From Heterostelium album PN500 (lineage: Eukaryota > Evosea > Eumycetozoa > Acytosteliales > Acytosteliaceae), in assembly GCF_000004825.1 (NCBI RefSeq), contig NW_008805064.1, positions 434,001-498,000 on the forward strand: a stretch of 64,000 nt of DNA, given 5' to 3'. Both the position numbers and the translations under genes were made by a program. The notes beneath the pieces are model-generated. The model had not been told where the DNA came from and did no database searches. It was given only the letters and a program-made list of their open reading frames with translations. Of this stretch, positions 37,849-46,714 are shown one piece after another. How positions within the stretch are numbered: position 1 is the first letter of the stretch; each line of letters begins with the position of its first letter.

Positions 37849-38004
37849 TTTTATTGGCTATATTTCTCACGGCCTGTGTGAGAATGTAAATATAATATAA
37901 AACACGAACTAGCAGGTTAATATCAATACCTGCAATTTGTTGACTGATCATGAGTCAACAAATCTTTTTTTGCAAAAAAAAATAAAAAAAAATAAATAAA
38001 TATC

Positions 38005-38283
38005 AATACTATCTTGGACCCCATGAAGTTGACACCGACAGTAACTAGCAGGCTTATCACAGGTGAACACCGAGTGGTTTACACACGTACCCGCTTAGAA
38101 TTCTAAGTGGATTAATTACTCCGTCTGCCAAACCAAATCAATCAATGGGAACATCATCCTCACTCAAAATGATGGCTATCTCAGCCGGCCTGTGGCTGAA
38201 CTGCTCAAACAATAAATAAACACGAACTGTAGGGTAATATCAAGCTCTACACCTTGACTATCAGTAATGGTAGTACAAGGATA

Positions 38284-38338
<55 letters not shown>
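38005..38338 (+). mobile_element. TRE-like element of a divergent subfamily, copy B, 3' UTR only
   Basis: About 280 bp of 3' untranslated sequence ends in a pure run of 50 A (38289-38338). Its primary sequence differs from copies A and C, yet it has the same three hairpins in the same order (38182-38198, 38229-38250, 38253-38279). It also shares the linker AAACACGAACT before hairpin II. No protein-coding part remains. The left edge is set by the target repeat of copy A; the true 5' junction could be a few bases in (at AATACT, which recurs after the A-run). Confidence 0.7.
38289..38338. repeat. pure A50 tract
   Basis: Fifty consecutive adenines mark the 3' tail of TRE copy B. They are directly followed by the left edge of copy C. 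Confidence 0.95.
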
Positions 38339-38340
<2 letters not shown>

Positions 38341-38341
<1 letters not shown>

Positions 38342-40040
38342 TTTCCAACCCTCATCTTCTCCCCCTGAATTAAAGAAGGAGTTGTTCAAACTCTCTTTAA
38401 AAAAGGTGATCCCAACGATATCGCTAATAGGCGTCCAATATCACTGTTGAATGTTGATTATAAACTACTGAGTAAGATCATCAACAACAGGCTCACCAAA
38501 GTATTGGATGAGATTATCAAAATGGATTCGTACCAGGTAGATTCATTCATGACAACACCCTACTCTTCAAGGAAATTATTGACGCTGCAAAAGCTGGTAA
38601 TCTTGATGGTTTGGTCACACTGTTTGACTCAATCTCACTTGATAGTATCAAACGTACACTGCTACATATCGGTGTTCAGCTCCTATTTGTTGATCTTATC
38701 ATGTCAATGCTAAATAACTCTCCCTCTTCAGTTCTGGTGAACGGTTTCAAAACCAAGACTTTTTTCATCAATAGAGGCACCAAGACAGACTTATTGCTTG
38801 GTTCTTCACCAGTGTACCTGATGCCAAAGCAAATTTCACTGCTTTGATGTCTTTGGACAGGTCTTGCTTTCAATGGAATGATGGTGGTCTGAATTTGTGG
38901 GATCTATCTCTTCGTTCTACCGCTTTTAAGATATGGGTCTTTAATAGATTCCTGTTGTTAAGTAGAAGCAACTCATTTGGTTACTTCAAAACTTGGTCAT
39001 CCATGCTTGATTGTGCCAAAAAATTTACTAACCCAACATCTTCACCATCCTTCAAACTGTTCCATTCGTCTTGGATGGAATTTAGAAATAATAACTTCTA
39101 GAGTTATACCGGGCAATCCCATCCTTGCTGATGATGGTAGTCTCCTTACTCTGAGGGAAATCTATTCTGTCCTATTCAACCGCAAGTACCCCCGTTTCTG
39201 CCGTACTGAAGGTCAACTAACCATCCAGATTGGTCACTCTTTGGTTCTCCAATCTCAGTTCCTGCACATATCCAAGGTCAAAGCGCCTATGCTACGTAAC
39301 AGCATATTCCGGCTGTACTCTCACACCTTCCCCATCAACCACAAGCGCACTGGTCATGTCTGTGAGTTCTGTGGTGACACCTTCACTGAACTCTGCAACC
39401 CACATGAGCATTTCTTCTTCAAATGCAGGAATGTAGTTTCACAGCAGTACCTTTCCTTTATCAAACGTATATACCACAAGTACTGTAACTATAGACTTCG
39501 TAATTGGAAGCACTCGTGCATCTACTGTCCACTTCACCCACCTTACTGTTGCTATCGTACATTCTTTATGGCAGGCGCTGTCCTGTAAAATTTTTGGTGA
39601 TGGTACCGAATACAAGCTGGAAATACCGTCAAGAGAGCAGTCACCCATTATACCAAATTAATCGATGCCAATTCCCACAAGCTTAACTTATCTATAGCTA
39701 ATTCTATCTCCCAAGGAGTCACTGTCGATTGCTCTGCAATAACGCGTAAATTTAAATCTGATTGGAATCTAAACCCTTCCAACTACGTGCCACCACTTTA
39801 TACTGTTGTTCATCAACACTCAACTACTGTTAGATCTATTCTATCCTAATACTACTCAACTTATTAATTAATAATAACTATAAAAAATAATAATAATAAT
39901 AATAATAATAATTATATTTCATTGGCTATTTCTCACGGCCTATGTGAGAATGTATATATAATGTAAAACACGAACTAGCAGGTTAATATCAATACCTGCA
40001 ATTTGTTGACTGATCATGAGTCGACAAATCTTTTTTAAAC
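38341..40040 (+). mobile_element. TRE-like non-LTR retrotransposon, copy C, truncated and internally deleted
   Basis: Copy C begins inside the reverse transcriptase: LKEGVVQTLFKKGDP and NRRPISLLNVDYKLLSKIINNRL are readable in shifted frames. It runs to MLNNSPSSVLVNGF and jumps at about 38788 directly to the RLIAWFFTS region. The polymerase core with its catalytic Asp pair is therefore deleted. From ~38790 to the end it is nearly identical to copy A, with an extra ~22-bp deletion near 39522 and small indels. It ends with the same three hairpins (39931-39949, 39979-40000, 40004-40028) and almost no A-tail. It looks older than copy A. Confidence 0.82.
38447..39588 (+). pseudogene. broken TRE ORF2 remnants in copy C
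   Basis: Coding similarity is spread over at least three frames: a reverse transcriptase part (38400-38790), a middle part matching copy A (38844-39101), and the zinc-knuckle part (38977-39588). An in-frame TAG at ~39100 and the deletions described for copy C break it. It is a dead LINE fragment. Confidence 0.8.
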
Positions 40041-40263
40041 TTTATGAAATTTATAATTAATATATTCTACAATACCCATTGTTGTTAATTCTGCCAACAA
40101 AATATTTAGACTTGATTAATATAGCTTCATTCAATATACACTACAATTTGATGGTTTTATATATAATTGAAACTAAAAAAAATTTATTGTAATGCTTTAT
40201 TCATTTTTTTTAAGTTACTTCATATACAAAAGAGGTAATATTTCACTCATCTTCAACTTCGTC

Positions 40264-42469
40264 TTATTTATTAAATGGTGAATATCGTGATATTTTTTGG
40301 CGTTTCAAAGGGGTACCCTCAGCAACATTTTTTGCTATATTTTTCATTGCAAGTTGATATTTTGAGGGAGGAGATGGTCTACCTGGTTGTTTGCGAGGAG
40401 GAGGCATATAACTTTTGGTATTGGAAATTTTTATATCAGTTGAAACTGTATCGAGTGGAAAGAAAATACTGTAGGTATCTGTATAACAATAACCATGTGT
40501 ATTCTTTGACACCACGCCAAGTTTAGTCAATGATTCGTCATTTGCAAAATTAATCATTCTATACTTATTGTACCCAACTAAATTTGTGAAAAGATCATCA
40601 ACCAATTCTTTATTCTTTATACAGTACTATATTTTTAGAATATTTGTTAACAATTAATAAGATAATAATAATAATGGATCAAAACACATACAATGCTTCC
40701 AGAGTGATGAGGAGATTTGTCATTTCTGTTTGAATCACCTAAACAAAATATCTCTTTATCTTTTTCAATGGAAAACATAATTTTTTCATGATTCTTTTTT
40801 ATCATTCCAGGTTGCCCACTGAAACCGTTCTCCCAGCTATGAATGACAAATAATCCGAAATCATCACCAACCATTGTTGGAAATGCAGTTTGCTATCATT
40901 AGAAAAAAACATTAGAACAAAAATAATCGATTATTTTTGTGTAAATATCAAAACATACATCAGTGTTGACAAAAAAGAAGCTTTTATAATGTTCAGCAAC
41001 GATTAACCATGGATCCATACCTATTTTGTTAAAACTGCATATTTGTGTATCTTTACACACCACCGAATTCAAACCAATATTGTGTGTTGCTGTACAATAT
41101 TCCATACTATCTTTCTGAGGTGCATCTTCCTTAGTTCTCTCGATTTCAATTGGATCCTGTTCTGAAAAAAGAGATAGTTTAAATTTCTCCCGGAAACATC
41201 TATCGATAATTTCATAGTTATTTACGGTAACAACTGGTTTTGGTTGTGCTGCAATCTGTTTATTTGACTTTTCTTTTCTTACATGCTGATATCTTCCTGT
41301 TAACTTTTAAGATCAAAAAAAAAAAAAGATATAATATTAAATATTAATTAATTAATCAAATATTAAAACTATTTAATAAAATATATACCAAAAGAAAATA
41401 CTTCGAAGTCACCTAAAACAATCGGTGCCCAAGGTACATCATCACCATCAGTCCTTTTAACCATACAATAATCTCTTGTGGTTTTGTAGGAATCCGGATC
41501 ACGTAGTAGTTTTTTAATTATCAAAAGACCACTGATATCAGTTGCTAACTTATCTGTGTGCTCAAACCATTTTTTATCACATTCCTTTGCTTGTTCAGTC
41601 TCTGTTGGTTCTGGTTCGAACGATGGACATGTTGTATGTAATGGTCTTGCTTTAACAACTTTAAGAATCTTTACAAACACATCGATGTCCTCTTGATTCT
41701 TAAGGCTATTACAGAATGCATGTTGAGAATATTGTACTTCTGTTTTTGTTTTAAAGAGATTAGATTCCATATCACTATTAACTGGCATCGGCATTGAATG
41801 TGAGATATAAAATCCTTTTGAGTTGGTTTTATCAATTGAAAGTAGCAGCTTTAAGGAGCATATTAAAAAAAATAAAAAACTATTTAATACTACTAAAAAA
41901 AAAAGAAATCTATTAAATTACAATATATACCTTTAGATGTGCTTCTTTTATTGTTGCCTTATCATATGGATTTGCTTTACCTTTATCCAATTCGTGGAAC
42001 CATTCTTTTGTGACATATTTACCACAATCCAATTGATCAATATCAATATCTTCATTTGCTTTATTGATGGAATCTAAATGAATTTTCATTAACTCGGCAA
42101 AGAAATACTTATTATCTTCTTTTTCCTCATCTTCTTCATCTTCTTCTTCATCATCAATGGGTACTACTTTTCTTATTGGCACTAGATCGATAATATATAT
42201 ATATTTAAATATTAATAATTTGATAAAAAATATAATTTTTTTTACAGAAATAAAATTATTTCTAATTCTATACCTTTGTCCTGCACCATTTTTGAATCAA
42301 TATAAAGACCTTGATCAAAACTATTTTTTGGTCCTCCACGAACCGTATCTGCTAAATAAATCCACCACTTTACATCGTTACCATCTCGATTCTTACAAGA
42401 TATGTCACATTGAACAACCAAAAAATCTAAAAATAAAATATATATTAATAACTTTATAACTCTATTCAT
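40264..42469 (-). CDS. secreted DNase II-family protein with inserts
   Basis: Six exons, 42469-42274, 42181-41931, 41848-41389, 41296-40959, 40892-40692 and 40626-40264, join in phase to 602 residues. A signal peptide (MNRVIKLLIYILFLDFLVVQC) leads into the DNase II start CKNRDGNDVKWWIYLAD. The first HxK is His-Leu-Lys in TIKEAHLKLLLSID, followed by GFYISHSMP, the HSxP block. The second is His-Glu-Lys in KNHEKIMFSI, followed by IFCLGDSNRNDKSPHHSGS. An acidic insert (EEEDEEDEEKED) and a long mid-protein insert bring it well above the usual ~360 residues. The tail is basic (GTPLKRQKISRYSPFNK). Family knowledge: DNase II cuts DNA at acid pH in lysosomes. It differs strongly from the DNase II domain in the giant adhesin. 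Confidence 0.83.
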
Positions 42470-42902
42470 ATTAAATATATTATTGAAAGATAGTTTATTT
42501 GTTTCTTATTGATTTTAAGCTTGTTTTATATCAATATGAGTTATTTACATTTTTTAAAAATTATAATAAATACAGGGAAAAACTTTAAAAAACAAAAGGT
42601 TTTTTTGTGTGGGTATTAAACTAATCTTTTAAGATAAAAATGTGTGATTAAAAATTTATCTTGTACGAGTGAAGATGACAAAACACAATTGTGATTTGTG
42701 ATATAATCCTTTTAAATATTTTATTTATTTATTATTATTTTATTTTTTTTTGGTTTGAATAAGCGTTAAAAAATAGCAAAAGTATTACTTTTGAAGAAAA
42801 AATTTAAAATTAGTTCCAAGAAAAAAAAAATAATGATAACTTGTTAAAATTAAAAAACCATGGTGACAAATTAGTTAAAAAATAGAAATTTCTGCATAGA
42901 TA
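42470..42902. promoter_or_regulatory. divergent promoter, DNase II-family / RAD51C
   Basis: 433 bp, AT-rich, between two divergent starts. No specific motif is claimed. Confidence 0.4.
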
Positions 42903-43874
42903 ATGTTTCAAGAACAGATATATAATCAACATATTAATAGTATTAGTAGTTTATCAGATTATAAAACAGGATTAGATTTACTGAATGAACATTCACAACA
43001 CATCATATCGTTTTGTATGGAGTTGGATCAGAAGCTGGGTGGCGGTATACCACTCCGTAAGATGACAGAGTTCTGTGGTGTACCCGGTGTTGGCAAGACT
43101 CAGATGTCACTGCAGCTGGCCGTCAACTGCTGTTTGCCTGTCGAATTTGGTGGTGTCGCTGGCAAAACCATCTACATCGATACCGAAGGAAGTTTCAGTG
43201 TGACGCGTCTGCGTCAGATGGCACTGGCACTCTGTGAACATCTAGAGTTAATCTCCAAAGACAACAGCAATAACAACAACAACAATGAAACAACTGGCGG
43301 TGGTGATGGTGTTGGTGATGGTCGACGTAAAATTCTCGAGAGCTTCACTGCCAATCATATTTTGGAATCGATTTACTATTATCGTGTTCACCACTATTTG
43401 GAGCAGCTGGCGCTAGTCAATATGCTACCTTCGATTCTCCAGGCGCGTAGCGATGTCCGGTTGATTGTGATCGATAGCATTACCTGTCCGTTTCGCCGAC
43501 ACTTTCAAGATATTGCGCAGCGCACCAGAGTGTTGACGCAGCTGGCGACAAACTTGCTCTCGATTGCTCAACAATATAATGTGGCGGTGGTGCTCACCAA
43601 CCATGTCTCAACGAAACTCAACAACAAAGGACAGTCACAATTGATGCCATCGTTTGGCGATGCTCTCGGACACATCTGCACCAACCGAATCTTCCTCTAC
43701 TACAAACAAAACAAACGATTCTGCTATCTCTACAAATCACTTCCATTTCAAGGTCTGGAAAGTCAGTTCAACATCGACGAACACGGAATCAGAGGAATAA
43801 TAACTGAAGTTGACCAGCAACAAGATAATGAAGATGATGATAATGATGAAGACAATAATCAACAACAGCAGTAA
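42903..43874 (+). CDS. rad51c: RAD51C-type recombinase paralogue
   Basis: A single exon of 323 residues. It starts directly at the linker before the ATPase core (DLLNEHSQHIISFCMELDQKLGGGIPLRKMTEFCG). Walker A is GVPGVGKT. Next come QLAVNCCLPVEFGGVAGKTIYIDTEG and an Asn/Gly-rich insert (~122-140). ILESIYYYRVHHY follows, then Walker B LIVIDSITCPFR and AVVLTNHVSTKL. These match RAD51C better than other RAD51 paralogues (FGGVAG, IYYYR). Family knowledge: RAD51C works with RAD51B/D/XRCC paralogues and XRCC3 in homologous recombination. The N-terminal helix-hairpin-helix domain of animal RAD51C is not present, and no upstream exon is evident. The last 20 residues are acidic/Gln-rich. Confidence 0.92.
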   Translation: MFQEQIYNQHINSISSLSDYKTGLDLLNEHSQHIISFCMELDQKLGGGIPLRKMTEFCGVPGVGKTQMSLQLAVNCCLPVEFGGVAGKTIYIDTEGSFSVTRLRQMALALCEHLELISKDNSNNNNNNETTGGGDGVGDGRRKILESFTANHILESIYYYRVHHYLEQLALVNMLPSILQARSDVRLIVIDSITCPFRRHFQDIAQRTRVLTQLATNLLSIAQQYNVAVVLTNHVSTKLNNKGQSQLMPSFGDALGHICTNRIFLYYKQNKRFCYLYKSLPFQGLESQFNIDEHGIRGIITEVDQQQDNEDDDNDEDNNQQQQ

Positions 43875-45510
43875 AAGCAATTTCAATTGGTTACTCATTT
43901 CCAAAGAGAAAAAGAGAGAGAGAGAGAAGAGATGCAGTATTCGTTGTCTTTATTATTTCATCAAAAGGTGGTTAAGCTTATTCAGTAATTCATGTGAATG
44001 AGGCAGTCAGACATTCACCAGTGTTAACTTTTCAAAGTTTTGATAAAGGTAGAAAAAGAAAGTTTTTTTTTAAATTATTTGAAAATCAAAGAATTTGAAA
44101 GATAAGTCGCTCAAAATCACACACCCCAACAGCTCATAGTCTATATATATAATTAAATAAATAATTTATTGATTGCCAAAATCATCTTTTTATTTTATTT
44201 TTAATTTTGTGTTTTTTTTTCAACGGACACCACTTACTGATCTGAATTGCAATCAAAACAGTCACTGAAACTGTTGATGAATTTTTTTTTTTGATTTTTT
44301 TTGATTTTACAGTTTGTGTGGTACACACAATCCACACTTTTTTCATATGAGATTGTTATGCCCAACAATGAATTAAACTGTTGGTGAAGATTTAAAATAA
44401 AAGATGTTTTTTTTTTTGTTTTCAAAGTTTTTTTTCTATCATCACTTTTTCAATCTATCTTTTTTTCAAAATTAAAGATATTTAAAACAAAAAAAAGCAC
44501 ATCTTTCATTTACATTTATTTATTTATTTATTTATTAAATTAATTAATTTATTACCAAAATAATATATAAACATATAATATAATATTTAATTTATAGATT
44601 AGATATTAATCAAAAAAAAAAGGAAATAAACTAAATAAAACGACATTTGATTTTGATTGATATAATAGTTAGTTATTCAAATAAAATAAAATCGGTCGTT
44701 GGGGGCAGTTAAATTTCCAAATTTTTATTAAAAAAAAAATCAGCAAAAGCCTTTTACAAAATAACTTGTTTAGGAGTTAGTTTTTAGCTTTTTATTTATT
44801 TTTTTTTACTTTAAAGTAATATAAGGAGTAGGAATAAGCAATTAGTTAGAACAAGATCTACCTAATCGCAAAACAAACAAAAAAAAAAAAAAAACAAATC
44901 AAAAGCAAAAGCAAAGTAAATCATCAACACCATAGATAAAAATAAAACAAAAGCAGAATATATATCCAATAGGAATAACATTGGTATGTAGATATTATTA
45001 ATAGCAACACTTTTGAAGATTGTAAAATAATATAATCTTTTTGAATAGTAACTTGAACACATAACACATTTACACCACACACTCACACACTCTCTTTAAC
45101 TTTGCATAATTCACAACTAAATATCAACAGACTTCGCAAAGCTTATACTAAATGGTGGAGATAGATAATATTATTTTGATTGATGTTTGTCATTTAATTT
45201 ATATATCGATATTTATATTTTTAAAAATAAACTTTAAAAAAAAACAAAGCAAAACAAACAACAAGAAAAAGTGGTGGAAATATCATGATCAACCAGTGTG
45301 TCAAAGATATATATTAAAACAATTGTTCTTTTCTAGTTATTATTATTATTATTGTTTTTTTTGTTTGAAAATAAATTTATTTTTTGTTTAATTATAATAA
45401 GTCCAGTAAATAAATTTACTATAGCCAATTTATAAAGTAAATAAAATAGTAATAATATTATCATCATATCACATTGTAATTACAATAAAGATCAATCTTG
45501 TTGTTTGTTC

Positions 45511-45587
<77 letters not shown>

Positions 45588-46714
45588 ACAAATCTAATTT
45601 GAAATTGAAAACTCCATATCGATAGATAATTGGTCGTTAGTTCGACTGAATATATATATAGTTAAAGAACAGTGGTACCCAGATGTATTGTATTTTATTT
45701 TGTTTTTGGATAATAACACCATTTGATGAATGTGAAAATAGAAAGAAGAATAAAGTGGTGTTTGATTTAACATCATCAACATCAACATCATCATCAGCAG
45801 CATCATCATCAGTAGTAGTATTATATTTATAAACCACAATTCCTGATGATGTTTCCTTTTTTTTCGGACAAGTGTTTTTTTTTAATAGTGTGTGAGATAG
45901 ATAGATAGTTTTATTGACAATATATATAATATATTATATATTGATATTACTATATTTATTAAAATAACAATCAAATCAATCAAATAGTCAATCAAAAATA
46001 TAAATAAAATAAAAAACAAGTCTATTGATTCATTCACTCAATTTTTCATTACAATACAATACAAACCTACCACTACCTGACTTCTTTTCAATAAATTACA
46101 GACACACACAATCTAAACAAATACAAAAACTCAAAAACATACACCACACAAATCAATACAAATATATCACAAATCAAAATCAAGCAATTAATATATAAGT
46201 AAATATATAAAAAAATATAGTTAAATTTATTATTTTTGGTTCATTCTCCTTTTTTTTTATTATTTTTTTATTTTATAGTTAATTATTATTGCTTTTTTAA
46301 TATATCAAAACAGTGGTATTTGATTTGATTTGAATTGAAACAAGACAGTCAAAAAGTTAAAAAAAAAAAAAAAAAAACAATCCATTGACATAAATTTACA
46401 ATCACAATTACAATCATAGTTATAATCATTCAATACATATCTCAGTGTAAATTTTTTATTTATTTCGAAATTAGTTTATAGTAAATTGATCAATAATAAT
46501 AAATAATCTTAATATTAATTTTTTATTATCAAATCTATTTTATTTTCTAGAAATTTAAAGCTTTAGTTAGTTTTTTTGTAGTATCAATATCAATAGTGTA
46601 ATAATAAGACCATTTTTAAGTAGTTATTATATATTAGAATATTTTGATAGATCACAATTAGATATTCGTATATATTCTTAAAGATATATACAATAGTTAT
46701 ATAGATATAAAAGA
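43875..46714. other. 2.8-kb AT-rich intergenic region
   Basis: This is the longest gene-free stretch in the window. It holds a short purine tract after RAD51C (43912-43935), many A/T runs, a (CAA)n tract, and CA/AT-rich DNA (46080-46200) before the phosphatase gene. Open frames here are short and low complexity. Long non-coding promoters are usual for developmentally regulated dictyostelid genes, but nothing here proves that role. Confidence 0.5.
45510..45586. repeat. (CAA)n microsatellite, about 25 units
   Basis: An uninterrupted CAA tract about 1.1 kb upstream of the PP2C gene. It is outside any supported reading frame, whereas most such tracts in this window lie in coding sequence. Confidence 0.95.

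Larger units (their letters stand above)
36599..37989 (+). mobile_element. TRE-like non-LTR retrotransposon, copy A, 5'-truncated
   Basis: The copy holds the last 382 codons of the pol-type second protein (36601-37749, uninterrupted to its stop) and a 3' UTR with an (AAT)n tract. Three hairpins (37865-37883, 37912-37933, 37937-37961) precede the A-rich tail. The protein end includes RLIAWFFTS, the NDGGLNLWDL block and a C-x2-C...H...C knuckle (CEFCGDTF ... HEHFFFKC), as in TRE elements. A 15-bp target duplication flanks it. It lies 87 bp downstream of tRNA-Val, so TRE3-type is the likelier group. The reverse transcriptase core is absent, so it cannot move on its own. The intact frame and perfect flank repeats suggest it is the youngest of the three. 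Confidence 0.85.

Noticed and set aside
45594-45839. Met/Leu-rich minus-strand frame with MMM runs
   Set aside because: It reads through CAT/CAG-type simple sequence in intergenic DNA; no splice or family support.
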